Positions 37,847 through 46,429 of a stretch of 64,000 nucleotides of DNA are shown piece by piece (position 1 is the stretch's first letter; each line of letters opens with the position of its first letter). Origin of the DNA: SZUA-36 sp963774415 (GTDB lineage: Bacteria; Pseudomonadota; Gammaproteobacteria; Xanthomonadales; SZUA-36). Location: positions 310,001 through 374,000 of the forward strand of contig CAVZEU010000003.1 in the NCBI GenBank assembly GCA_963774415.1, in the 5' to 3' direction. A program made the position numbers and the translations under genes. Under the pieces are notes generated by a model. The model was not told where the DNA came from and did no database searches. It saw only the letters and a list, made by a program, of their open reading frames with translations.

Positions 37847-39588
37847 TGGATACGCTGTCGCTGCATTTCATACGTCCCTACTGGTTGCTGGCGTTGCCGG
37901 TTGCCGTGTTGCTGCCGCTGCTGTGGCGGCGGCTGCGGCGAGCCGCCGGCGACTGGGCCCGGGTCTGCGATCCGCACCTGCTGCGCTGGCTGAGTGTCGG
38001 TGAAGGGGCCGGCCAGGCCGCCGGCCGCGGAGCCTGGCTGGCGGCCCTGGCCTGGCTGTTGGCGGCCATGGCGCTGGCCGGGCCGAGTTTGCAGAAGCTG
38101 CCCGACAGTTCTTTTGCCTCGCGCAACGCGCGTGTGCTGGTGCTGGATTTATCCGCCTCGATGCTCGCGCAGGACCTCAAGCCCAATCGGTTGACCCAGG
38201 TGCGTTACCGCTTGTCCGACATGCTCGGCAAAAAGCAGGAAGGCCAGATGGGGCTGGTGGCCTATGCCGGTGATGCTTTCGTCGTCTCGCCCCTGACCAG
38301 CGACACGAACACCATCAGGAACATGTTGCCGGCGCTGCAGCCGGACGTGATGCCCGCCGCCGGCAGCAGGCCCGACCGCGCCCTGGAACTGGCGGCGAAG
38401 CTGCTGCAGCGCGCGGGTCACGCGAGCGGTGAGATACTGCTGATCGCGGACAGCGGCAGCCAGGCCGCCGCGGACGTGGCCGCCAGCCTGGCCGATGCGC
38501 ATATCATCACCTCGGTGCTGGCCGTGGGCACGGCGGGCGGCGCGCCCGTGCCCAGTGGTAACGGCTTTCTCAGCGATAGCCAGGGCAATGTCGTGATCGC
38601 CAAGCTGCAACGCGAGGCGCTCAAAGCCATCGCCAGAGCGGGCGCAGGCCAATACACCGAGCTGGCGACAGCCGGTGCGGCGAGGTCGCCGTGGGCGGTA
38701 AAGCGCGGTACCGAATTCGCCCGCAAAAAGGACGACCTTGGCGAGCGTTGGAAGGACAGCGGGCCGTGGCTGCTGCTGCTGATCTTGCCGCTGGCGGCGC
38801 TGGGCTTCCGCCGGGGGTTGCTGTTCCTGCTGCCATTGTGGATTCTGCCCGGCCTGCTGGTCAGCGGCAATGCCCGGGCGGGGTTGTGGGACGACCTGTG
38901 GCTGACCCGCGATCAGCAGGCCGAGGCAGCGCTGGCGCAGGACCGCGCGGCCGACGCCGCCGCGCTGGCGGCCGACCCCGCGATTGCCGGAGAAGCCGCC
39001 TACCGGGCCGGTGAATACAAGCGCGCCGGCCGGTTATGGTCGCAGCTGGCGGACGCGGATGCGGACTACAACCGGGGCAACGCCCTGGCCAGGGCAGGTA
39101 ATTACAAAGCCGCCATTGCCGCCTATGACGCGGCGCTCGATAAAAGGCCGGGCATGAAGGATGCCGCCTTCAACCGCGACCTGGTGAAGAAACTGCAACA
39201 GCAAAAAGAACAGCGGCAAAAGGAACAGCAACAGCGCGACCGGCAGAAAAAGAACGGGCAAAACCAGCAGAACCAACAAGGCCGGGACGGTGACAAGCAG
39301 TCCGGCGAGCAATCGCGGCAGGGTAACGACAAGCAGGACGCCGACAAGCAGCAGAAGAAAGGCGGGCAGCAGGACGAGACCGGCAAGGAGGGCAAGGACG
39401 GCAAGCAACCGTCCTCCGACGTGTCCGATCGGGAGAAAAACTGGTCGGAGGAAGACAAGCAGGCAATGGAACAATGGCTCAGGCGCATTCCCGATGACCC
39501 CGGCGGTCTGCTGCGGCGCAAGTTTCGTTACGAGTACGAGCGCCGGGGCTCCCGCGGGGACGATTCACAGGATGCACAGGATTGGTAG
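37843..39588 (+). CDS. BatB/BatC-type fusion: VWA domain plus TPR and low-complexity tail
   Basis: The 581-residue protein combines a VWA domain (DLSASM MIDAS motif near residue 103), a membrane segment (LLFLLPLWILPGLLV, about 326-340) and two TPR-like units (about 395-440). A hydrophilic stretch of ~90 residues dominated by Gln, Lys, Asp and Gly follows, as in BatC. The fusion of BatB and BatC functions is common in proteobacteria. Bat proteins have been linked to oxidative-stress or aerotolerance phenotypes, but the mechanism is not known. The start ATG 37843 is coupled to batA. Confidence 0.88.
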   Translation: MMDTLSLHFIRPYWLLALPVAVLLPLLWRRLRRAAGDWARVCDPHLLRWLSVGEGAGQAAGRGAWLAALAWLLAAMALAGPSLQKLPDSSFASRNARVLVLDLSASMLAQDLKPNRLTQVRYRLSDMLGKKQEGQMGLVAYAGDAFVVSPLTSDTNTIRNMLPALQPDVMPAAGSRPDRALELAAKLLQRAGHASGEILLIADSGSQAAADVAASLADAHIITSVLAVGTAGGAPVPSGNGFLSDSQGNVVIAKLQREALKAIARAGAGQYTELATAGAARSPWAVKRGTEFARKKDDLGERWKDSGPWLLLLILPLAALGFRRGLLFLLPLWILPGLLVSGNARAGLWDDLWLTRDQQAEAALAQDRAADAAALAADPAIAGEAAYRAGEYKRAGRLWSQLADADADYNRGNALARAGNYKAAIAAYDAALDKRPGMKDAAFNRDLVKKLQQQKEQRQKEQQQRDRQKKNGQNQQNQQGRDGDKQSGEQSRQGNDKQDADKQQKKGGQQDETGKEGKDGKQPSSDVSDREKNWSEEDKQAMEQWLRRIPDDPGGLLRRKFRYEYERRGSRGDDSQDAQDW

Positions 39589-39592
39589 GGCG

Positions 39593-41302
39593 ATGATATC
39601 GGGCAGACGGCGTGTCGGTGAATGGATGTTGGCGGTTTTGTTGCTGCTCGTATACGCGCCGGTGCGCGCGGCCGAGGTCAGCGCGGAACTGGACCGCAGC
39701 AGCGCCGTTGTCGGTGAAACGCTGACACTGACGCTCAAGACCACGGATACCGATCAGAGCCTCGATACGGACCTGTCGCCGCTTACGGCGGATTTCGATG
39801 TGCTGGACCAGCGTACTCAAACGCAGATGTCGATCGTTGACGGCAAGCAGAGCACTGATGTCCGCCTGGTGGTGACGCTGGAGCCGAAACATGCCGGTGA
39901 CCTGGTCATACCGGCCCTGGACTTTCCCGGGGCGCGATCCAGGCCGCTCCATGTCCACGTCTCGCCGGCGCCGCAGCCAAAGCCGGGTGAGCCGAAACCG
40001 ATATTCATCGAGTTGAGCGTCAAGCCCGCCAAAGGCCCTTACTACGTCCACTCGCAGGTGGAACTCAGTGTCAGGATTTTCTACCAGACCAACCTGACCG
40101 AAGCCGCCATCAACCCGCCGGCGCCCAAGCAGGCGCAGGTCCGCCTGCTGGATGAGGTGCCCTACCAGGCGCAACGCAACGGCGCGGAGTACCGCGTGCT
40201 CGAGCGCCGCTACGCGGTTTTCCCGGAGCGTTCGGGCCCTCTCGAAATCCCGCCGATGCAATTGACCGGCCGCGTGATCGAACGACCTTCGAACAGCCTC
40301 TGGCAACCCACGGTACGCGGCCGCCGGGTGCGGGTGGAGAGCAAGCCCCTGACCCTGGACATCAAGCCCCGGCCGGCGGCGTTCACCGGCAAGGCCTGGT
40401 TGCCGGCACGCAGCCTGAGCCTGTCGGAGCAGATTTCCGACCCGGGTAAGCTGCACGTGGGCGAACCGGTCACGCGCACCATTATCATGGACGCGGTCGG
40501 GTTGGAAGACAACATGCTGGAGGAGCCGCACTGGCCGGATGTGCCGGACACCCGGATTTACCCGGACCAGCCCCAGGGCATCACCCGTGACAACGGCGAA
40601 TGGGTCCTCGGGCACAAGGAGTTCCGCTACGCCATCGTGCCTGAAAAGCCCGGCGAACTGGTGCTCCCCGAGATCAAAGTGGACTGGTGGGATACGACCA
40701 GCAACCGGCAGCGCACCGCCGTGGTGCCGGCGCACCGGGTCGAGGTTCTGCCCTCGACCCTGCCCGCCGCCGCGGCCAACAACCCCCCGGCACAGGCGCC
40801 GGGTCAGCCGGCAGCCGCCGTGAGTGGCCCGGACGCTGGGTCCGTCACTGCAAGGCAGCCGGTCTGGTGGCAGGCTGGCACGGCCGTCTTCGCGGTCTTG
40901 TGGTTAACGACGCTGCTGTTCTATTTCCGGCGGCGCCGCCCGCTGCAGCAGGCGGGCACAGGAACCGAGGCCGCCACGCCCGCCGAAGCCAGACTGCTGC
41001 GGAAAATCCAGCAGGCCTGCAGCGCCGGCAACGCGCCGGCGGCGCGCCGCTACCTGTCGCAATGGGTCAGGTACCATGCGCCGCGGGGAGCGCGCACCAG
41101 CATGCGCGATTTCGGCGCGCGCTGCGGCGATGACGCGCTGCGCCGGGCCATCGAGGCACTGGATGGCGCCGGTTTCGGTGGCGCCGGGGCGCCCGCATGG
41201 AACGGCAAGGAGCTGTGGCAGGCCCTCAGGCGCTGGCGCGGCCGGCAACGAGAGCCGGGTGAAGACGATGTTGCCGAGGCGCCGGACCTGTACGCGCGCT
41301 AG
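39593..41302 (+). CDS. BatD-like membrane protein
   Basis: The 569-residue protein has a signal peptide (MLAVLLLLVYAPVRA), a large periplasmic beta-rich region with repeated Ig-like strands, a membrane helix (WWQAGTAVFAVLWLTTLLFYF, near 427-447) and a cytosolic helical tail. This is the BatD 'oxygen tolerance' architecture. ATG 39593 lies 4 nt after the batB stop. It is the last gene of the MoxR/Bat operon; the next gene converges from the other strand. Confidence 0.88.
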   Translation: MISGRRRVGEWMLAVLLLLVYAPVRAAEVSAELDRSSAVVGETLTLTLKTTDTDQSLDTDLSPLTADFDVLDQRTQTQMSIVDGKQSTDVRLVVTLEPKHAGDLVIPALDFPGARSRPLHVHVSPAPQPKPGEPKPIFIELSVKPAKGPYYVHSQVELSVRIFYQTNLTEAAINPPAPKQAQVRLLDEVPYQAQRNGAEYRVLERRYAVFPERSGPLEIPPMQLTGRVIERPSNSLWQPTVRGRRVRVESKPLTLDIKPRPAAFTGKAWLPARSLSLSEQISDPGKLHVGEPVTRTIIMDAVGLEDNMLEEPHWPDVPDTRIYPDQPQGITRDNGEWVLGHKEFRYAIVPEKPGELVLPEIKVDWWDTTSNRQRTAVVPAHRVEVLPSTLPAAAANNPPAQAPGQPAAAVSGPDAGSVTARQPVWWQAGTAVFAVLWLTTLLFYFRRRRPLQQAGTGTEAATPAEARLLRKIQQACSAGNAPAARRYLSQWVRYHAPRGARTSMRDFGARCGDDALRRAIEALDGAGFGGAGAPAWNGKELWQALRRWRGRQREPGEDDVAEAPDLYAR

Positions 41303-41352
41303 CAAGCGGCGGTGACGAGCCGGCGGCTTCAGCTTTTACATTCATTCAATGC

Positions 41353-42009
41353 TTACTTCGTGGCGACGCCCACGATACTCGGCGATATCGGCTTGGGCAT
41401 CGCCTCGGAGTCGAACGCTTCCATCTCTACATGGCTGAATCCGATCCTGTTCAACACGCCGCCGGTGTCGCGATTCGTCACGCAACCGTCAAACAACCAT
41501 TTCCAGGGACGCACCAACAGGTTTTGCAGCTTACGTTTAATGGAGCCGTCGGCGGCGGCCACGTGCTCGAGAAAGACAAACCGGCCGCCGGGTTTGAGGA
41601 TTCTCCGTATTTCCTCCAGCGTCCCTTCCTGGTCGGGCACGGTGCACAACACCAGGCTGCAGACGACGGCGTCTACACTGTCGTCCTCCAGTTGCAGATC
41701 CTCCAGGTAGCACGCGTTGACCTCGACCTCGGTTTGATAGATTTTTGCATGCTCTTCGAGCCGTTCGTGCATGAACGGATTGGGCTCCACTGCAATGACT
41801 TTCACGCCTTTCGGGTAGTACCTGAAGTTAATGCCGTTGCCGGGGCCCAGTTCCACCACCGTCCCCTCCAGGTTTTTCATCCGCTCTGCTTTCATGGACC
41901 CGGTTTCTTCATGAAAGGGTTTTTCGTAGACGGCCAGCAACCATGAATTGAACCGGCTGATCAAGGGATGCTTACAGTGACCTTTCCGTTCGAGTCTGTT
42001 TTCAGGCAT
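41353..42009 (-). CDS. Class I SAM-dependent methyltransferase
   Basis: The 218-residue protein starts at ATG 42009, which has GGAG 7 nt upstream; the open frame to 42084 lacks one. It has motif I VVELGPGNG, motif post-I VIAVEPN, and the LKPGGRFVFLEHV strand. It resembles the METTL7/UbiE-type small methyltransferases, with CSLVLCTVPD in the acidic loop position. The substrate is unknown; a lipid, quinone or thiol acceptor is possible. It converges on batD, separated by 50 nt, and 270 nt of gene-free sequence lies upstream. Confidence 0.85.
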   Translation of the reverse strand: MPENRLERKGHCKHPLISRFNSWLLAVYEKPFHEETGSMKAERMKNLEGTVVELGPGNGINFRYYPKGVKVIAVEPNPFMHERLEEHAKIYQTEVEVNACYLEDLQLEDDSVDAVVCSLVLCTVPDQEGTLEEIRRILKPGGRFVFLEHVAAADGSIKRKLQNLLVRPWKWLFDGCVTNRDTGGVLNRIGFSHVEMEAFDSEAMPKPISPSIVGVATK

Positions 42010-42279
42010 TGCGTGACTCCAGCAACCATGACAGGGGCGTTTCTGCAGAACCTCAGAAATCAATCCAAGCGAAAAATAGTGCAATCAAGCGAGCAAAAAA
42101 GCAATTCATTTGCGCCATTCGAAACCTTTCCGGCCGCGGAAGACAGCGGGGCGGGGCTGTTCCTGCTTGCAACGGCAAGGCGCAGGACACGGCCTGCAGG
42201 CGCTTGCGCGGGGAAGCCATCCGGGAATGGACACAGGTCGCGGAAAGCCGGCCCGCTTGCGCGCAAACGGCAATTTCGT

Positions 42280-42873
42280 TCAGGGGTTGGCTTTCAGCAC
42301 CAGCGTGGCGATCCGGTTCTCGTCCAGCATGCGGCGCAGTTCATCCGCCTTGCGCGCACCCTTGAGCGGGCCGATTCTGACACGATGCCACGTTTCCCCG
42401 TTGACGGTGACCGCCTGTATGTCCGCCTGTGCGCCCAGCAGCGCCAGCCGCGCCTTCAGCTGTTCGGCGTCGGCGGCATCGCGGAAAGAGCCGGCCTGCA
42501 GAATGTAGGTGTCCTGACCGCTGCCTGCCGGCTGTTCCGTGCCCGGTTCCGCCTGTCGGCTCAATTCCTGCTCGGGTACGACGACGTCCATTTCCGGCAG
42601 CACGGTAAAGAAATCATAACGCGGCTTCTTGGGTTTCCCGGCGACGCCTTTTTTATCGCCGGCCAGTTCCGTTTCGGCGGGTGCGGACACCTGCTTGTCG
42701 GCGGTCGGGTGGTGCTCCTTCATGGCCGGCAAATAGCCCTTGAAAACGAGCACGACGGCGCCGCCAAGCCCGATCAGAATACCGCCCAGCAACCAGAACC
42801 ACGCCGGCACACCGCGCTGCCTGCTCCTGCCGGCCACCCGGCGCCTGGCCGATGATCTGCGCCGCGCCGGCAT
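42280..42873 (-). CDS. SPOR-domain membrane protein, FtsN-like position
   Basis: The 197-residue bitopic protein has a basic cytosolic start, one membrane helix (WFWLLGGILIGLGGAVVLVF, about 26-45), a Pro/Lys-rich linker and a C-terminal SPOR domain (from about 120). Proteins of this design follow argS in many gammaproteobacteria and are annotated FtsN or 'SPOR domain protein'. It probably binds denuded septal glycans. ATG 42873 overlaps the argS stop; GTG 42876 is an alternative start. Confidence 0.85.
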   Translation of the reverse strand: MPARRRSSARRRVAGRSRQRGVPAWFWLLGGILIGLGGAVVLVFKGYLPAMKEHHPTADKQVSAPAETELAGDKKGVAGKPKKPRYDFFTVLPEMDVVVPEQELSRQAEPGTEQPAGSGQDTYILQAGSFRDAADAEQLKARLALLGAQADIQAVTVNGETWHRVRIGPLKGARKADELRRMLDENRIATLVLKANP

Positions 42874-44630
42874 CACATTGACTCCGGCGCGGAGATGCCG
42901 AGCAGCCCGAGGCCGTTCTTCAGGACGATCCGGGTTGCCAGGATCAGGTTGAGGCGCACGTTTCTGATGTTCTCATCATCGACCAGGAACTGGTGTGAAT
43001 TGTAATAAGCATGAAAACCGGTCGCCAGTGACTGCAGGTAGTGCGCCAGCAGGTGGGGCGTGCGCAGGCGGGCGGCGGCCTCGATGACTTCGGGGTAGCG
43101 GCCCAGTTCGCGCAGCAGTTCGATTTCGTGCTTCTCGGTCAGGGTTTTCAGTGCGGCCTCGCCGATGGCCTGGTTATGCGCCTCGCTCATCTGCTCCAGG
43201 TTCCTGAAGACGCTGCAAATCCGTGCGTGGGCGTACTGGATGTAATATACCGGGTTCTCGTTGGTTTGCGACTTGGCGAGGTCGAGGTCGAAATCCAGGT
43301 GCTGATCGTGTGAGCGCATGACGTAAAAGAAACGCGCCGCGTCGGTGCCGACCTCCTGGCGCAGTTCCCGCAAGGTGATGAACTGACCCGACCGGGTCGA
43401 CATCGAGACCTTGCGGCCGTTGCGAAAGAGTACCGCGAACTGGACCAGCAAAATCTCCAGCCGTTCCGGGTCTTCGCCCATGCCGACGGCGGCCGCGCGC
43501 AGGCGCGCAATGTAGCCGTGGTGGTCCGCGCCGAGGACATAAATGGCCCGGTCGAAGCCGCGCTCGAGCTTGTTCAGGAAATACGCGATGTCCGAAGCAA
43601 AATAGGTCGTGCGCCCGTTTTCACGGACGATGACCCGGTCCTTCTCGTCGCCGAGCGCGGATGCGCGGAACCAGGTTGCGCCATCCTTCTTGTACAGGTG
43701 TCCGTGCGCTTCCAGCCGCCGGATGGCGTGCCCGATCGCACCGTCCTTTTCGAGTTGGCGCTCGGAGAACCAGTGGTCGAAGACGACACCGAACTCCTCC
43801 AGGTCCAGCTGAATGTCGGCGAGGATATTTTTCAGCGCGGCGTCGAGAAAGGTTTCGTAGCCGTTCTCGCCGAGCAGATCACGGGTCCGGTTGATCAGGC
43901 TGTCGATGTAAATTTCACCGTCACCGCCCGCGTCCGGGCAAGGCGGCAACTCGTCAAAGACATCCAGGCCCTTGTGGCGCCACTTGTCACCCACTTCGGT
44001 CCGTATTTCGCGGGCGATCTCGTAGATGTACTCACCCTGGTAGGCATTGACGGGAAACTTGATCGGCTCGCCGCACAATTCCAGGTAACGCAGCCAGACG
44101 CTGGCGGCCAGTATGTCCATCTGCCTGCCGTTGTCGTTGACGTAGTATTCGCGTTGCACGGTATAACCGGCTTTCTGCAGAATACTGGCGAGACTGGCGC
44201 CGTAGGCGGCGCCGCGGCCGTGGCCGACGTGCAGGGGGCCGGTCGGGTTGGCGGAGACGAATTCGACCGTCAGTTGCTGCTGCTTGTCGGGCAGCTGGCC
44301 GAAGGCCTCACCCGCTTCGAGGATATCGTTGACGACGGAGGTCAGTGCGACCTGGTTCATGAAGAAGTTGATAAATCCGGGCCCGGCGATTTCCGCGTGG
44401 TCCAACTGGCGTGATTGCGGCAGCTTGTCGATAATGGCCTGGGCCAGTTCCCGCGGCGGCAGGCCGGCGTTTTTTGCCAGCACCATCGCGACGTTGGAGG
44501 CAAAGTCACCGTGTTCGGGCGAGCGTGTGCGCTCGAGTTGAGGTACAGTTTCGCAGTCTTCCGGTAAGGTGCCGTTGCGGGCCAGGTGTAGCAGCGCCTG
44601 GATCAACAGTTCTTCAATGTGTTCTTTCAA
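42873..44630 (-). CDS. argS: Arginyl-tRNA synthetase
   Basis: The 585-residue class I synthetase has the HIGH-type motif in PTGPLHVGHGRG and KVSMSTRSG in the KMSKS position. It also has an N-terminal Add-1 domain and the C-terminal anticodon-binding helices. TTG 44630 gives the usual N-terminus (KEHIEELLIQALLHL); a GGGAT site lies upstream. The open frame to 44918 includes non-conserved residues. It is co-transcribed with the SPOR protein downstream. Confidence 0.95.
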   Translation of the reverse strand: MKEHIEELLIQALLHLARNGTLPEDCETVPQLERTRSPEHGDFASNVAMVLAKNAGLPPRELAQAIIDKLPQSRQLDHAEIAGPGFINFFMNQVALTSVVNDILEAGEAFGQLPDKQQQLTVEFVSANPTGPLHVGHGRGAAYGASLASILQKAGYTVQREYYVNDNGRQMDILAASVWLRYLELCGEPIKFPVNAYQGEYIYEIAREIRTEVGDKWRHKGLDVFDELPPCPDAGGDGEIYIDSLINRTRDLLGENGYETFLDAALKNILADIQLDLEEFGVVFDHWFSERQLEKDGAIGHAIRRLEAHGHLYKKDGATWFRASALGDEKDRVIVRENGRTTYFASDIAYFLNKLERGFDRAIYVLGADHHGYIARLRAAAVGMGEDPERLEILLVQFAVLFRNGRKVSMSTRSGQFITLRELRQEVGTDAARFFYVMRSHDQHLDFDLDLAKSQTNENPVYYIQYAHARICSVFRNLEQMSEAHNQAIGEAALKTLTEKHEIELLRELGRYPEVIEAAARLRTPHLLAHYLQSLATGFHAYYNSHQFLVDDENIRNVRLNLILATRIVLKNGLGLLGISAPESM

Positions 44631-44753
44631 GTGGCGGATCCCGTGGCTGGCCGCGCAATGACAGCCTGAAAGCAGCGTATTGTAACCCGTTGACCGGACG
44701 CTGAAAATGGTTGTAACCGGCAGGCCCGGCATAACCGCAATTTGTGTACACCT

Positions 44754-44774
44754 TGTGGATAACTTTGTGGACAA
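44754..44774 (-). promoter_or_regulatory. Pair of DnaA-box-like sites upstream of argS
   Basis: TGTGGATAA (44754-44762) is the exact complement of the DnaA box TTATCCACA. TGTGGACAA (44766-44774) is the variant TTGTCCACA, three bases further on. A related TTGTGTACA precedes them at 44742. They are oriented the same way. Confidence 0.4.
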
Positions 44775-44916
44775 AAACCGCCCGCACGAAGCTTTGCCGT
44801 TGCATGTTATGATTCGGGCGCGAATGGCCTGAAGGCATTTACAAAAAGAACAATCGGAATAACAATCAGATAGAGAATATTCTGCATGATTTCTACTCAA
44901 CAGGCCCATTAAACCC

Positions 44917-45051
44917 ATGTTTTTTTATTCTGCCAAATCGTCTGTGTATAAATACGGGTTGCGCAGAAAAGGCGCTTGCAAAAAGACCTTTTGCTGCACC
45001 TGGTTTACCGCAATCCTTTGCTGCATATCACTTTTTTCAAGGGTAAATTGA
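44917..45051 (+). CDS. Possible 44-residue leader ORF abutting the TRAP permease
   Basis: ATG 44917 to TGA 45051 encodes a basic, Cys-containing peptide with one hydrophobic stretch (FTAILCCISLF). Its stop is one base from the permease ATG at 45053, so translational coupling is possible. No clear ribosome site precedes it and I recognise no family, so it may be chance. Confidence 0.2.
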   Translation: MFFYSAKSSVYKYGLRRKGACKKTFCCTWFTAILCCISLFSRVN

Positions 45052-45052
45052 A

Positions 45053-46429
45053 ATGGCTGGCCTGATGTCGTTGGCTTTGTTCGTGGCGGCGGGATTTTCA
45101 TTGCTGGCGGGTTTCCCGGTTGCCTTCACGCTGGCCGGTGTGGCCCTGGTGTTTGCGTTGATCGGAATGCTGACGGGCACCTTCGACGCGTCCTTCCTGA
45201 CGGCTTTCCCGAACCGGGTGTACGGCATCATGAACAACGAGACCCTGATCGCGGTGCCGGTGTTCGTTTTCATGGGAGTCATGCTGGAACGTTCCCGGCT
45301 GGCGGAGCAGTTGTTGCAGGCGCTGGCGAGGCTGCTGCGCCGCGTGCCGGGCGGGCTCGGCCTCGCCGTCATGGTGGTGGGTGCGTTGATGGCTGCGAGC
45401 ACCGGCATCGTCGGCGCCACGGTGGTGACAATGGGGTTGCTGTCGTTGCCGACCATGCTGAAGAACAAGTACGACCCGGCCGTGGCGACCGGCAGCATTT
45501 GCGCGGCCGGCACCCTGGGCCAGATCATCCCGCCGTCCATCGTGCTGATCCTGCTGGCGGATGTGCTTTCCAACGCCTATCAGCAGGCGCAGCTGCGCAT
45601 GGGCATCTTCAGCCCGGAGACGATTTCGGTCGGTGAGCTGTTCGCCGGCGCCTTGTTGCCGGGGTTGTTGCTGGTGGGATTTTATATGGCCTACCTTTCG
45701 CTGCTGGCGGTGTTCAGGCCGAGGACCATGCCGGCGGTCGAGGAGGTTCCCGGGGAAACGGTGCGATTGTGGACGCTGCTGCGTTTGCTGGCGGGCCCGT
45801 TCCTGCTGATCATCGCCGTACTGGGCTCGATACTGATGGGCATCGCAACGCCGACCGAGGCCGCGGCCGTCGGTGCGGTCGGGGCCATGTTGCTGGCGCT
45901 GCAACAGCGGCAGATGAGCGTGGCGACGCTGCGCGAAGTCGTGTTCCAGACCACCAGGGTCAGCGCCATGGTATTCATGATACTGATCGGGGCTTCGCTG
46001 TTCAGCCTGGTCTTTCGGGGCTTTGGCGGCGATGATTACGTGCAGTCCTTGTTGCTGCATCTGCCCGGCGGCGAGGTCGGTGCGCTGCTTATCGTGATGC
46101 TGGTGCTGTTCCTGCTCGGCTTCATCCTGGACTTCATCGAAATCACTTACGTCGTCATCCCCATTGTCGGGCCGGTGCTGCTGGCCATGGGCCTTAACCC
46201 CGTGTGGCTGGGCGTGATGATCGCACTCAACCTGCAGACCTCGTTCCTGACGCCGCCGTTCGGTTTTTCGCTGTTCTACCTGCGCGGCGTAACGCCGCCG
46301 TCGGTGGCGACAACGGCCATCTACCGCGGCGTGATCCCGTTCATCCTCATCCAGTTGTCCATGTTGGCATTGTTGTCGCTATGGCCGGCGCTGGCGACCT
46401 GGTTGCCGTCGGTCATTTATAGCGGCTAG
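45053..46429 (+). CDS. TRAP transporter large permease (DctM type)
   Basis: The 458-residue polytopic protein has about 12 membrane helices and DctM motifs (GALMAASTGIVGATVVTMGLL, GTLGQIIPPSIVLIL, NLQTSFLTPPFG). It drives sodium-coupled uptake of an organic anion delivered by the periplasmic binding protein. The partner binding-protein gene lies tail-to-tail on the other strand, overlapping at the 3' ends by 17 nt. The small DctQ subunit normally needed is not visible upstream or inside the gene; it may be elsewhere. ATG 45053 follows an AAGGG site. Confidence 0.9.
   Translation: MAGLMSLALFVAAGFSLLAGFPVAFTLAGVALVFALIGMLTGTFDASFLTAFPNRVYGIMNNETLIAVPVFVFMGVMLERSRLAEQLLQALARLLRRVPGGLGLAVMVVGALMAASTGIVGATVVTMGLLSLPTMLKNKYDPAVATGSICAAGTLGQIIPPSIVLILLADVLSNAYQQAQLRMGIFSPETISVGELFAGALLPGLLLVGFYMAYLSLLAVFRPRTMPAVEEVPGETVRLWTLLRLLAGPFLLIIAVLGSILMGIATPTEAAAVGAVGAMLLALQQRQMSVATLREVVFQTTRVSAMVFMILIGASLFSLVFRGFGGDDYVQSLLLHLPGGEVGALLIVMLVLFLLGFILDFIEITYVVIPIVGPVLLAMGLNPVWLGVMIALNLQTSFLTPPFGFSLFYLRGVTPPSVATTAIYRGVIPFILIQLSMLALLSLWPALATWLPSVIYSG

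Larger units (their letters stand above)
44631..45052. other. Divergent intergenic region between argS and the TRAP permease
   Basis: This 422-nt stretch holds the argS upstream region, a pair of DnaA-box-like sites (44754-44774), an AT-rich part (44840-44960) and a 44-codon open frame ending one base before the permease ATG. No DctQ-like membrane protein is encoded in it. AAGGG lies 7 nt before the permease start. Confidence 0.6.

Noticed and set aside
39150..39450. CRISPR or tandem DNA repeat in the Gln/Lys-rich stretch
   Set aside because: The repeats are codon-level low complexity in one open frame, with no regular spacer/repeat period.
44742..44774. Chromosomal replication origin
   Set aside because: Only two good DnaA boxes, no adjacent dnaA/dnaN/gidA and no AT-rich unwinding repeat directly beside them.
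44917..45051. DctQ subunit for the TRAP permease
   Set aside because: Only 44 codons with one hydrophobic stretch; DctQ needs about 160 residues and four membrane helices.
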